From Geitlerinema sp. PCC 7407 (GTDB taxonomy: Bacteria > Cyanobacteriota > Cyanobacteriia > PCC-7407), in assembly GCF_000317045.1 (NCBI RefSeq), contig NC_019703.1, positions 3,728,934-3,792,933 on the forward strand: DNA of 64,000 bases, written 5' to 3'. The translations under genes and the position numbers were made by a program. The notes beneath the pieces were generated by a model that was given only the letters and a program-made list of their open reading frames with translations, did no database searches and had not been told where the DNA came from. Positions 36,602 through 45,895 of the stretch are shown piece after piece. Position 1 is the first letter of the stretch; every line of letters begins with the position of its first letter.

Positions 36602-36641
36602 GAGAAGGACAGACCCGCTGATTAGCGGCTTTGTCCTTCTC
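36602..36641 (+). terminator. Nested hairpin after crhR, probable terminator
   Basis: GAGAAGGACA (36602-36611) pairs with TGTCCTTCTC (36632-36641), enclosing an inner CCGCT/AGCGG stem. The U run after it is weak (ATCTAACC), so termination efficiency is uncertain. Confidence 0.55.
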
Positions 36642-36843
36642 ATCTAACCTAAGTCCGCGCCCAAACAGGAGTGATTTCTCGCTCTTTTTTGGGCGCTTTT
36701 TGCTGAGACACCTTCCCCGATTGCCCTTTGGGTGCCCGGCTTGGTTTTCAAGGGGTCCAGCCTTCCTCTTTAATGAAAAGAGGCGCTCGTGTATTTCGGG
36801 CGGAAAGCGCTATTGTTGACTGGCAAAGGACGCTAGGTGGGCA

Positions 36844-38289
36844 ATGACCAGCGAATTCTCTAAACCGACTTCTTTACCCCCAGGGCCTCTTGAGGATTTG
36901 CCTAGAGTCACTTGGGTTGTCATGCTGCGCTTGGGGCTGTTTCAGATGGGCCTGGGCATCATGTCGATCTTGACCCTGGGCGTGCTCAATCGAGTCTTGA
37001 TTGACGGGCTAGCGGTACCGGCGATCGCGGCGGCAGGCGTTTTGGCCATGCACCAGTTTGTCGCGCCAGCGCGCATTTGGTTTGGCCAGATGTCCGACGC
37101 CAAGCCGCTGTTTGGCCTCCACCGCAGCGGCTATGTCTGGATGGGGGCGATCGCCTTCGCAGTGATTGCTTTTCTGGCAGTGCAGGGATCGTGGCAGCTC
37201 GGAGGCGCGATCGCAGCAGCCAACGGCACCTGGGAATGGTCCGGCGCCATGTTGGGCTGGACGGCCATGCTGGGACTGATTTTTGCTGGCTATGGTCTTG
37301 CCCTCAGCTCCAGTTCAACCCCCTTCGCCGCTCTCCTAGTCGATGTCTCGGACGAAGACAATCGCTCCAAACTCGTGGGCATCGTCTGGTCCATGCTCAT
37401 GGTAGGCATCATCGTTGGGGCGATCGTCAGCAGTGTGCTTCTGAAGCAAATTGAAGCCAATACTCCCATTGAGCAGCTTCAGAGCTCGGTCAATTCCCTC
37501 TTTTTGATCGTGCCAGCGATTGTGATAGGCCTGACCTTCGTGGCAACAATCGGTCTAGAGAAAAAGTATTCTCGCTACTCCCGTCGCTCAACGCTAATTG
37601 ACCGAGAAGACAAAATCACCCTAGGGCGAGCTTTACGAGTGCTCACCGCTAGTCGCCAGACAGGGCTGTTTTTTTCTTTCTTGCTGGTCATGACCCTTAG
37701 CCTATTTATGCAAGAGCCTGTTTTGGAGCCTTACGGAGGACAGGTTTTTGGGATGGGCTATGCCGAAACCACGCGGCTCAACGCCTTTTGGGGATTGGGG
37801 ACGCTGGTCGGGCTGAGCATCACAGGATTTTGGATCGTGCCGCGCATTGGGAAGCAGAAAACCGCAACTCTGGGCTGCATCCTGGTGTCAGGCTGCTTTA
37901 TTTTGATTATTCTGTCGGGCTTCACTCAAAATCCCGCCATGCTGAAAGGGGCGCTGCTCGTCTTTGGGCTGGCCTCTGGCATTACCACCACGGGGGCGAT
38001 CAGCATGATGCTCGACCTGACAGCCGCCGAAACGGCGGGCACCTTCATTGGTGCCTGGGGACTGTCCCAAGCGATGGCTCGCGGTCTGTCGACCTTGGCG
38101 GGCGGCACTGTGCTTACCCTGGGCAAACAGCTTACCCCTAGCCTGATGACGGCCTACGGGCTTGTGTTTGGGGTGCAGGCCGTGGGGATGCTGCTGGCGG
38201 TGTGGTTCCTGGGCCGCGTCAATGTGCAGGAGTTTCGGGAAAATGCCCGTCAGGCGATCGCAGCGGTTTTGGAGAGCGAACTAGACTGA
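36844..38289 (+). CDS. BCD/PucC family MFS transporter
   Basis: 481 residues with about 12 membrane segments. PRVTWVVMLRLGLFQMGLGIM, RIWFGQMSDAKPLFGLHRSGYVWMG and the later segments fit the PucC/LhaA (bacteriochlorophyll delivery) branch of MFS, which cyanobacteria also carry. Its likely role is in tetrapyrrole or pigment-protein assembly at the membrane, but no substrate is shown by the sequence. The stop codon overlaps the start of the next gene by 1 bp. Confidence 0.88.
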   Translation: MTSEFSKPTSLPPGPLEDLPRVTWVVMLRLGLFQMGLGIMSILTLGVLNRVLIDGLAVPAIAAAGVLAMHQFVAPARIWFGQMSDAKPLFGLHRSGYVWMGAIAFAVIAFLAVQGSWQLGGAIAAANGTWEWSGAMLGWTAMLGLIFAGYGLALSSSSTPFAALLVDVSDEDNRSKLVGIVWSMLMVGIIVGAIVSSVLLKQIEANTPIEQLQSSVNSLFLIVPAIVIGLTFVATIGLEKKYSRYSRRSTLIDREDKITLGRALRVLTASRQTGLFFSFLLVMTLSLFMQEPVLEPYGGQVFGMGYAETTRLNAFWGLGTLVGLSITGFWIVPRIGKQKTATLGCILVSGCFILIILSGFTQNPAMLKGALLVFGLASGITTTGAISMMLDLTAAETAGTFIGAWGLSQAMARGLSTLAGGTVLTLGKQLTPSLMTAYGLVFGVQAVGMLLAVWFLGRVNVQEFRENARQAIAAVLESELD

Positions 38290-39101
38290 TGCAGGACTTT
38301 TGGGATTCGGTGCTGCGCTTTGCAGAGACCACGACACAGACGGTGGGCGATCGCCTTTTGGCCGACTTTGGGGGCGCCCAGGCCGACGAAAAAGCCGACG
38401 GCAGCCTGGTCACTGGCTCCGATCGCTGGGCTGACCAGGCGCTGCGCGAGGCGATTCAGGCAGCGTTTCCAGAGCACGGGGTCCTCAGCGAAGAAGTGGC
38501 CCACATCTTTCCGGAGCAGGAATGGTGCTGGATCATTGACCCCATTGACGGCACCACCAACTTTGCCCGGGGCGTGCCGCTGTGGGGCATTTCCCTGGGG
38601 CTGCTGTATCGGGGAACGCCGGTTTTCGGCTACGTAGCCCTGCCGCCGATTCGGCAGTCATTCTACGGCTACTGGTATGGCGACTCTGGTTTGACCGGGC
38701 CTGAGGGCGCTTTTTGCAATCATCAGCCCATTCACAGCAGCTTAGAGGAACCCAGCGGCAACCACTTTTTTAGTGTGTGCGCTCGCAGCACCGGGGTGAT
38801 CACGCCCGATTTTCCCTGCAAGATTCGGATGCTGGGGGTAGCGACTTACAATCTGCTGATTGTGGGGGCGGGGATCGCCCTAGGAGCGGTGGAGGCAACG
38901 CCGAAGATCTGGGACATCGCGGCGGTGTGGGCGATCGCCCAGGCAGCAGGGGCGGTGTGGACTCCCCTAGAAGAGGAGGACATTTTTCCGCTGAAGGTGG
39001 GCCAAAATTATAGCCACCGCCCCTATCCAACGCTGGTGAGCGCGCGGCCTGAGCTGGTGCCACTGTTTCGAGAGCGAATGACGGCGATCGCCCGTCCCTA
39101 G
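38289..39101 (+). CDS. Inositol monophosphatase family phosphatase
   Basis: About 270 residues from ATG 38289 (TGATG overlap with the preceding stop). Metal motifs: LSEEVAH (Glu), IIDPIDGTTNFARG (two Asp) and KIWDIAAVWAIAQAAG (Asp). These are the IMPase/FBPase-like Li+-sensitive phosphatase residues. Substrate may be inositol phosphate, PAP or another phosphomonoester. Close coupling to the PucC-type gene suggests co-expression but not a shared pathway. Confidence 0.9.
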   Translation: MQDFWDSVLRFAETTTQTVGDRLLADFGGAQADEKADGSLVTGSDRWADQALREAIQAAFPEHGVLSEEVAHIFPEQEWCWIIDPIDGTTNFARGVPLWGISLGLLYRGTPVFGYVALPPIRQSFYGYWYGDSGLTGPEGAFCNHQPIHSSLEEPSGNHFFSVCARSTGVITPDFPCKIRMLGVATYNLLIVGAGIALGAVEATPKIWDIAAVWAIAQAAGAVWTPLEEEDIFPLKVGQNYSHRPYPTLVSARPELVPLFRERMTAIARP

Positions 39102-39137
39102 GGCCAGGGGCGATCGCCCCTGCTCAAGCCCCGCCAG

Positions 39138-39977
39138 TTACTCAATGGCGACGTCCAGGGTATAAGTTGCATTCCCCCGCGTACCGCCCACGATCACTTG
39201 ATAATCACCGCTGGCCGGCAGCTCTAGGGTCAGCTGCTCTTCTTCTTGAGCTAGGGCTGCGCCATCCGGGCCGATCACTTCGAAAACAGCATTATTTTCC
39301 AGCGAGGAAATGCTGAGGCGCATCGTTTGCCCCGCCGCCGCATTCAGCAAGTAAGTGTCTCGAGTGCCGCGCACCACGGAGTTCTGAACCTGGCTGGAGG
39401 TGCTGCCAGCCGCAAATTCGATACGAGTCCCCCCTGCCTGGGGCTCCGCAGGCGCTTCGCTGGGGGGCGCGTCGTCGGGAGATTCGGCGAGTTCGTCACA
39501 GTCCGCTGGCTCGTAGGTCACGCGCTCCGCCTGGAGAACGGTGCCGGTCAAGAGCCAGGTTTCCTGAGTCCGCTGGACATCGTTTTCGATCCGGGTCGTG
39601 ACGTCGAGAATCAGGTCGCTGTTGTCCCCTAGCTTGCCGCTCAGCTCCTGAGTGTAGGAGGAATAGTAGCCTTCTTCAGGATTTTGGATCGTGGCGCGGG
39701 TTTCTCCGGTCACGGTGCGATCGCGATCGATGGAAATCCGCGCCTGGCCAGAAGTGTTGGCCGTGTCGACGGTGTAGCACAGCGTTTGGGGCACAAACTC
39801 CCCAGAAACCGAAGGCGACGCGGTGGGCGAAGGGCTGGGAGAGGCGATCGCAGGCGCAGAGGGGCTCGGCGAGGGGCTCCCGCCCGAAGCCAAGGGATTG
39901 GGGTTCTGGCACGCTGGCAGGAGCAGCACGCCGGAGAGCAGAACCCAGCGCGTCAGAGATCGGGCAGAAAAAGTCAT
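39138..39977 (-). CDS. Lipoprotein with Ser/Pro linker and C-terminal beta domain
   Basis: About 279 residues from ATG 39977 (MTFSARSLTRW). A type II signal ends in LLLPAC, so it should be lipidated. A Ser/Pro repeat linker (SPSPSPSAP, then ASPSPSPTAS) follows, then a domain with QTLCYTVDT, and a C-terminal beta-sandwich-like module (GQTMRLSISS, SGDYQVIVGG) resembling PPC-type bacterial pre-peptidase domains. Probably outer-surface or periplasmic; function unknown. Confidence 0.75.
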   Translation of the reverse strand: MTFSARSLTRWVLLSGVLLLPACQNPNPLASGGSPSPSPSAPAIASPSPSPTASPSVSGEFVPQTLCYTVDTANTSGQARISIDRDRTVTGETRATIQNPEEGYYSSYTQELSGKLGDNSDLILDVTTRIENDVQRTQETWLLTGTVLQAERVTYEPADCDELAESPDDAPPSEAPAEPQAGGTRIEFAAGSTSSQVQNSVVRGTRDTYLLNAAAGQTMRLSISSLENNAVFEVIGPDGAALAQEEEQLTLELPASGDYQVIVGGTRGNATYTLDVAIE

Positions 39978-40116
39978 GGTGAAGTTCTCGAAATAGAGGA
40001 CAGCGATCGCCCCAGGATTTCTCCAGGCATTGGGATTAGCCACACAGAGCCTTAACCAGATTTCGGAGAACGCTCACTGGAGCCGCCAGTCCCTCAAGCC
40101 GAGCAGGGCGCGGAGG

Positions 40117-40890
40117 CTAGACCGCTTGGGGCGGCGTCTTGAGCAAGCCATCTTCCAGATACAGCACCTGGTCCGCCACGTCGATAATTCGCGGATCGTG
40201 GGTCACCATCAACACCGTTCGCCCGCTGTCCTTGGCCAGGTTGCGCAGCAGCTCGATCACCGCATGGCCGCTGTGGGAATCCAGCGCCGCCGTCGGTTCG
40301 TCCGCCATGATGAGCTGGGGACTGCCCGCCAAGGCCCGTGCGATCGCCACCCGCTGCTTTTGGCCGCCGGACAGATCCCGTGGCATATAGTCCACTCGGT
40401 GGCTCAGGTCTACCTGGGACAGCAAATGTCGGGCTTCCTCCCGCGCCTGGCGGCCTTGGATGCCCTTCATGTGCAGGGCTACCTCGACATTCTCGATCGC
40501 CGTCAGAGCCGGGAAAAGATTGAACCCCTGAAAAATAAAGCCAATGTTCTTCAGGCGGAAGCGAGCTAGGCGCGATCGCGACATCCGCGTGATCTCTTGG
40601 CCCAGGAGGTGCACCGAGCCAGTCGTTGGGGTTAGCAGCCCTGCCAGAATTGACAGCAGAGTCGTCTTGCCCGAACCAGAAGGCCCCATTAGCAGCTGAA
40701 TATCCCCAGTCTGCACCGTCAGGTCGATATCCTTGAGGGCTTGCACACGCTCACCCCCAGCCTGAAACACCATCGCGATGTTGTGCGCGCAGATCGCACC
40801 CGAATGAACACCGCTCACGCTTCGATGGGTAGAGACAGCCTGATCCAGGGGAACTGCAAATTGAGCAAACTTAACTTGAGAAACAGTCAT
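40117..40890 (-). CDS. DevA-type ABC transporter ATPase
   Basis: About 257 residues. Walker A GPSGSGKT, Q-loop (GFIFQGFNLF), signature LSGGQKQRVAIARAL, Walker B LIMADEPTAALD. The lineage resembles LolD/MacB/DevA export ATPases. It works with a DevC-like permease encoded upstream on the same strand. The start is uncertain because no good SD is visible. Confidence 0.85.
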   Translation of the reverse strand: MTVSQVKFAQFAVPLDQAVSTHRSVSGVHSGAICAHNIAMVFQAGGERVQALKDIDLTVQTGDIQLLMGPSGSGKTTLLSILAGLLTPTTGSVHLLGQEITRMSRSRLARFRLKNIGFIFQGFNLFPALTAIENVEVALHMKGIQGRQAREEARHLLSQVDLSHRVDYMPRDLSGGQKQRVAIARALAGSPQLIMADEPTAALDSHSGHAVIELLRNLAKDSGRTVLMVTHDPRIIDVADQVLYLEDGLLKTPPQAV

Positions 40891-41211
40891 GCGGGGGAGG
40901 AAAAATAACAGCGCTTTGGACAAGGAGGAGGCGAAACCAAAGCAGGACGAAATCTACTCGGGTCATGGCAGCTATGAGATAGATCCGCAACGCCAAGGAG
41001 ACAATACGGATACTCAGTACTACCGGGAAGATTCATCTTGGTTTTTCTTGAACGAGACAGCCTAGGCGACCGTCTAGCCCCGGCCAGGAAACGCTGCCGA
41101 AACTTGGGGCTAGGGGGTCTCGGCAGCCACCGCAATGAGGAAGTTTTCTTCTAGCATAGTCATTTTTCGGTAGAGCCTCCGTAGTCAATTGCACGGGATA
41201 TCCGTGAGTCA
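40891..41211. other. Spacer between DevC-like and DevA-like genes
   Basis: Both flanking genes are on the minus strand, so the 320 bases could be an untranslated segment of one transcript or hold a separate DevA promoter. No gene, terminator or clear operator was seen. Confidence 0.4.
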
Positions 41212-42450
41212 TCATGCTTTGAACACGATGGCTGGATCAACCCGAGTCACTTTTTGGATTGCAAAAACCGCTGAGCTTGCACACATCCCGACCGTCACTC
41301 CGAAGAGGATGAGCGCCATCGATGGAGTGATTAGGATCGTGATTCCCTGGGTTGCCATGGTCCAAGCGCCCAGTCCCATGCACAGTGCAATGCTTGGAAA
41401 GTATCCCAGGATAGCCATCCACAGCGCCTGCTCGACAATGACGCGGTAGATGGTCCAGTCTGACGCCCCCATTGCTTTGAGAGTTCCAAACTCTTTGATG
41501 TGGTCGGAGACCGAGGAATAGAGAATCTGGCCCACGATCACCATGCCCACCACCACCCCCACGGAGGCGCCCAGGCCTAGGATGAAGCCGATGCCTGTGC
41601 GATCGCGCCAGTAGATGCGCGTCTGCTCCGACAGTTCTTGGCGGGTAAAGGCCCGCGTCCCCGGCAAGGCGCGATCGAGGCGCTGCTTAAGCGCCGCTAG
41701 GTCTTCTCCAGGGCGCGCTTTGATCAGCAGATAGGTGATGGCATCCGAGCCGCTCAGGGCCTTGGGCGGGGCAGCCGCTGGGGCAGTCTCTGAGCGGTTA
41801 AAGGAACTCGTGCACGCCAACCCGTCGGCCTCTAGGCGGCACTGCACATCGGACTGTAGGCCTGCGGTGGCGTAGGCGTTGGCCGTTTCCAAAGAGGTGT
41901 ACAAAAAAGCACTCGATGCGATGGACTGGGTGCCCTGGACCCAGCCCGCGACGGTGGCGGGCAAAGAGGAGATTTGCGCGGTGTCGCCTTGATTGCGCAC
42001 CCCGAGGGAGCTGAAATTGCTCTGGTCGAGCAGGACTTGGTAGGGCTGTTGCAGTGTGGCGATGGACCCAGCCTGGAGGTTCCAGGGGCGGAACAAGGTG
42101 CCTTGGGGATCAAAGCCAATGACGCGGACGGGCGCGATTTTGCCGCTCTGGTTTCGCCAGCGGGCAGCCTGGTTGATGACAACTTCGACGCGCTGCACGC
42201 CTTCGACCTCTTGGGCCTGGCTGGCTAGGGTAAGGGGCAGCGGCATGGTCAGCTCGAGGTGGACTAGCTCCTGGGAGGCAACCCAGATATCTGCGGTGGA
42301 GTGGTCAACGATGAGGGCTGTGGAGCGGGTAAAGCCTTTGAGGATGCCAAGCTGAATCGTGACTAGACTCACCGCAAACATGATGCCCGCCTGCGCCACC
42401 AAAAAGCGCGGGATGTCTTCTAGCAGATTTTTGCGGGCAATAGAGGCCAT
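41212..42450 (-). CDS. DevC/MacB-like ABC transporter permease
   Basis: 412 residues. An N-terminal membrane helix (LVAQAGIMFAVSLVTIQLGIL) is followed by a large extracytoplasmic domain (about 45-280) and three C-terminal helices (FILGLGASVGVVVGMVIVGQ, LWMAILGYFPSIALCMGLGA, LILFGVTVGMCASSAVFAI), the FtsX/MacB topology. DevC of Anabaena exports heterocyst envelope glycolipid with DevA and the adaptor DevB. No DevB/HlyD gene adjoins this pair. Confidence 0.82.
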   Translation of the reverse strand: MASIARKNLLEDIPRFLVAQAGIMFAVSLVTIQLGILKGFTRSTALIVDHSTADIWVASQELVHLELTMPLPLTLASQAQEVEGVQRVEVVINQAARWRNQSGKIAPVRVIGFDPQGTLFRPWNLQAGSIATLQQPYQVLLDQSNFSSLGVRNQGDTAQISSLPATVAGWVQGTQSIASSAFLYTSLETANAYATAGLQSDVQCRLEADGLACTSSFNRSETAPAAAPPKALSGSDAITYLLIKARPGEDLAALKQRLDRALPGTRAFTRQELSEQTRIYWRDRTGIGFILGLGASVGVVVGMVIVGQILYSSVSDHIKEFGTLKAMGASDWTIYRVIVEQALWMAILGYFPSIALCMGLGAWTMATQGITILITPSMALILFGVTVGMCASSAVFAIQKVTRVDPAIVFKA

Positions 42451-43072
42451 AGGGGGAAAGCGGTAGATTCCTATCCATAGCGTAGAGAACTTGCCTGCTT
42501 TCCTGCGCGGGTGGTCGTGTCAGTGGTCAGATCGTCCCAAGGGGTTCTCTGGAGCTGTCGTCAGGCGATCGCAGGTTAGGCGCTAGAGGGATGGGCTATT
42601 GTCCTTCGGTCCGTTTTCGGTTGGTCGGTTTTTCGTTGGTTGGCTGGGGGGCGCAGACAGTCGCCTGAGTGTCCCCAAGGCAGCCAAAGCTTGTGGGCAA
42701 ACAGGCGCGGGCGATCGCTCTAAACCTACCCTAGCGAAGTTGAGCCGACTTCGCTTCACCGCGTCAGGGGATTCAAAGCAGGATGGGCCTGCGTTACAGG
42801 GGAGGAATGGGCAGCCAGTGCTCAGAGGTGGCGCAACGGTTTCCCCAAAGCGATCGCCCAGGTGAAACATCGGCGGGGGTCTGGCAAGCCAGCATTTTTG
42901 CAAAATGCCCGTGACTTAAAACAATTGTGGTAAAAATTGTTTCCTGAATAAAGCGAGGTTCTACGGATTCCAGAACGGCAGGCAGCGGAGCGATCGCGCA
43001 GTGAGCGCTTGGAAAGCGCTGTAGGATCAGGGGGCGATCGCTGATGGTAGAGCGACAGATCTCCCTGGGATT
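42451..43072. other. Intergenic region, nothing recognised
   Basis: About 620 bases between divergent genes. Short open frames on both strands (for example 42599-42865) have no family features. No terminator, promoter or RNA was identified. Confidence 0.4.
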
Positions 43073-43579
43073 ATGACTATGAAACCGAAGCTTGCGGATT
43101 TGACCGCGTGGCATCAGGCAGAAATCCTCATGCAGCCGGCCTTTATCCGCATCATTGACAACCTGCGCAAACAGCTAGACGAGACGGACTGGCGGGGGAC
43201 CTACGAAGAGGTGCTGCTGTGGCCAGATGGCACCCCAGAGGAGCTGCGCGATCGGGTCTTGCAGCTGCGGGCAGAGCGCGAGAGCGCCGATCCCGAAACG
43301 GCGGCGACCCTCGACGAGCAGCTCGCCGGTTTGCCCGCGCCGTTTCCGGGGCACATCCTGCGTCTGCAAAAGGGCGATCGAGAGGTGCGGATAGACCTTT
43401 GGGACCTCTGCTATCAGGTTTGCTTTGTGAACTATGCAGCGGACGCGGCTGGGGCAGTGACCATCGATACGCAGCTTCTGGAGGAAGATTCTAGCGATGT
43501 GGACTGGAATCGCCTCGAAGAGAAAACTCGGGGGCTGATCGAGGGCATTTTCGCGGGATTGCCCGAGATAGGCGCTTGA
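43073..43579 (+). CDS. Conserved hypothetical protein, 168 aa
   Basis: A soluble acidic protein, helical at the N-terminus (FIRIIDNLRKQLDETDW, TYEEVLLWPDGTPEEL) with a later strand region (EVRIDLWDLCYQVCFVNY). No signal or membrane segment. It looks like a conserved cyanobacterial protein of unknown function. ATG 43079 is an alternative start. It lies about 90 bp before ygfZ on the same strand. Confidence 0.65.
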   Translation: MTMKPKLADLTAWHQAEILMQPAFIRIIDNLRKQLDETDWRGTYEEVLLWPDGTPEELRDRVLQLRAERESADPETAATLDEQLAGLPAPFPGHILRLQKGDREVRIDLWDLCYQVCFVNYAADAAGAVTIDTQLLEEDSSDVDWNRLEEKTRGLIEGIFAGLPEIGA

Positions 43580-43666
43580 GTATCCGCGGGGCGCGCGATC
43601 GCGCGACAATGGCGGTAGGCCGCGGTAGCGAATGCAAGAACCAAGAACAAGGAGAGGTTGAGTCAG

Positions 43667-44719
43667 ATGGATATGCAGCAGGCAGCAGAGACGAGCTTGC
43701 AGGGGGAGCCGCCTGTCGCCGCAAGCTTCGGCAACGATTCGGCGGCGCGCCAGGCAGCTTTGAAGGGGGTGGCGGTGTGCGATCGCAGTCACTGGGGCCG
43801 CATCGAAATTGCCGGGGGCGATCGCGTTCGCTATCTGCACAATCAAAGCACCAACGACTTTCAGCGCCTCCAGAGCGGCGAAGGCTGCGACACCGTTTTT
43901 GTCACCTCGACCGCCCGCACGCTGGACTTGGCCACGGTGTACGTTCTCGAGACTCACTTTTTGGTGCTGGTTTCGCCTCAGCGCCACCAGCAGATTTTGG
44001 CCTGGCTCGATCGCTACATTTTCCCCATGGACCAGGTGTCGCTAAAGGATTGCACCTCTGACACCGCGGTCCTCAGCCTGATCGGCCCTGAGAGCCAAGC
44101 TTTGCTGGCGGGTCTCGGGCTGCCGGTGCCGGACGGTCCCCACGGTCAGCACCTCTCGGGCACCCTGGGCAAGGCTGAAGTCCGGGTTGCAGTGGGGAGC
44201 GGCCTCGCCGCGCCGGGCTACACCCTGATCTGCACCGCCCAGGATCGCGCAGCGCTGTGGCAAGGGCTCGTGGCAGCGGGCGCTGTACCCATGGGCGATC
44301 GCGCCTGGGAGCAGCTGCGCATCGAGCAGGGTCGTCCGGCCCCCGACTGCGAGCTCACCGAAGACTACAATCCTCTGGAAGCAGGGCTGTGGCACACGAT
44401 CTCTTTTAATAAAGGGTGCTACATCGGCCAGGAGACGATCGCCCGCCTCGACACCTACAAGGGCGTCAAGCAGCAGCTCTGGGGGCTGCGCCTGAGCCAG
44501 CCGGTGGAGCCCGGGACGCCGATCTTGCTCAACGACGAAAAAGTTGGGCTGGTAACCAGCGTGACCGAAGCCTCAGAAGGCGCGATCGGCCTGGGCTATG
44601 TGCGCACGAAGGCCGGGGGAGCGGGCCTAACGGCCCAGGCGGGAGAGGCGATCGCCGAAGTGGTAGAGATTCCCTTCGTGACGCGCGATCGCTCTGCCGC
44701 CCTCGGCGTTTCTAGCTAG
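43667..44719 (+). CDS. ygfZ: YgfZ/GcvT folate-binding protein
   Basis: About 350 residues from ATG 43667, with AAGGAGAGG upstream. The folate-binding fold is seen in YLHNQSTNDFQRLQSGEGC; the hallmark K-G-C-Y-I-G-Q-E (FNKGCYIGQE) is present with the functional Cys. YgfZ/IBA57-type proteins help assemble or repair certain Fe-S enzymes using tetrahydrofolate. It is not a true GcvT aminomethyltransferase. Confidence 0.9.
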   Translation: MDMQQAAETSLQGEPPVAASFGNDSAARQAALKGVAVCDRSHWGRIEIAGGDRVRYLHNQSTNDFQRLQSGEGCDTVFVTSTARTLDLATVYVLETHFLVLVSPQRHQQILAWLDRYIFPMDQVSLKDCTSDTAVLSLIGPESQALLAGLGLPVPDGPHGQHLSGTLGKAEVRVAVGSGLAAPGYTLICTAQDRAALWQGLVAAGAVPMGDRAWEQLRIEQGRPAPDCELTEDYNPLEAGLWHTISFNKGCYIGQETIARLDTYKGVKQQLWGLRLSQPVEPGTPILLNDEKVGLVTSVTEASEGAIGLGYVRTKAGGAGLTAQAGEAIAEVVEIPFVTRDRSAALGVSS

Positions 44720-44752
44720 TCTGCTGGGGCAGCCCGATTTTTGACCTTGGGT

Positions 44753-45757
44753 CTAGCGCACCAGCACCGCTCGGTAGCGCACCGTGTTGTCCCGCACCTT
44801 TTGCAGCGCCTCGTTGACCTGGTCAAAGCTGAAGGTTTCGACAATGGGCTCGATGCCGTAGCGATCGCTCACGTCCAGCATTTCATTGATGCTGGGCCGG
44901 CCGCCAATGGGCGAAGCCATAATGCGGCGGCGCTTGCCGAGCAGCGCCCAAATCGGGATGTTGAGGGGCTCCGCTGGCACTCCCACAAAAGCCAGCGTCC
45001 CGTCAGCGTCCAAATGGGCCAGATAGTCCGGCCAATTGAGAGAAGCCGGGGCCGTGTTGAGAATGATATCCAGGGGCCGCTGGGGCTGGGGCAGTGCCCC
45101 TTCGCGAGGGACGACCAGCGCTTCGTGGGCTCCCAGCTTGGCCGCAAACTCCGCTTTGTCCGGGGAGGTGGTGTACACCGTCACGCGGTTACCCAGCTTG
45201 CTAGCAAACTGGACCGCCATGTGGCCCAGACCGCCCACGCCGATGATGCCGATATTCTGGCCGGAGGTCATGCCTGCATTGCGCAGGCCCGAATACACGG
45301 TGATGCCGCCGCACAGCAGGGGACCGGCATGTTCTGTTTTGATCCCGTCCGGAATCCGGAAAGCAAAGCGGGCGTCAACTTGCAGATAGTCTGCGAAGCC
45401 GCCATAGGAGTCGGTAATCAGGCCTTTGTTTTCGTCGCAGAGGTTTTCGTCGCCGCGCAGACAGTAGCGACACTCCATGCAGGACGAGGCCTGCCAGCCC
45501 ACACCGACGCGATCGCCGATTTTGAGGTGGCGCACCTCTGGCCCCAGTTCTGTGACTTCGCCGATCACCTCGTGCCCCGGCACCATCGGATAGCGATTGG
45601 TCCCCCAGTCATTGTCGATCACGTGGAGATCTGAGTGGCAGATCCCGCACGCCAGCACTTTGATCACGCAGCCAAAGCTGCCAAGACTTTCGGTTTCAAA
45701 GGTGTAGGGCCGGAGCATTGCTCCTTGCTCATGGGCCGCGATCGCCTGAATTTGCAT
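44753..45757 (-). CDS. Zinc-dependent alcohol dehydrogenase (YahK/CAD-like)
   Basis: About 334 residues. The catalytic zinc site is set by CGICHSDLHV and GHEVIGEV, and the structural zinc by CMECRYCLRGDENLC. The Rossmann motif is GIIGVGGLGHMAVQFA. The order fits NADP-dependent MDR aldehyde reductases of the cinnamyl-alcohol-dehydrogenase type, which reduce a range of aldehydes; cyanobacterial homologues act on fatty or aromatic aldehydes. The ATG at 45757 is used. Confidence 0.88.
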   Translation of the reverse strand: MQIQAIAAHEQGAMLRPYTFETESLGSFGCVIKVLACGICHSDLHVIDNDWGTNRYPMVPGHEVIGEVTELGPEVRHLKIGDRVGVGWQASSCMECRYCLRGDENLCDENKGLITDSYGGFADYLQVDARFAFRIPDGIKTEHAGPLLCGGITVYSGLRNAGMTSGQNIGIIGVGGLGHMAVQFASKLGNRVTVYTTSPDKAEFAAKLGAHEALVVPREGALPQPQRPLDIILNTAPASLNWPDYLAHLDADGTLAFVGVPAEPLNIPIWALLGKRRRIMASPIGGRPSINEMLDVSDRYGIEPIVETFSFDQVNEALQKVRDNTVRYRAVLVR

Positions 45758-45895
45758 CAATCAAACTCCGCCATGAAGGGAATCAAGGCACGGTTGCCTT
45801 GCCCTCATTGTGGCGTTTCTCTGAATTTCTGTGCATATATCCAAGGATTGGCCCCAGGCTACCGCGCAATGCTCCGGTTCGCGATCGCTCAGGCG

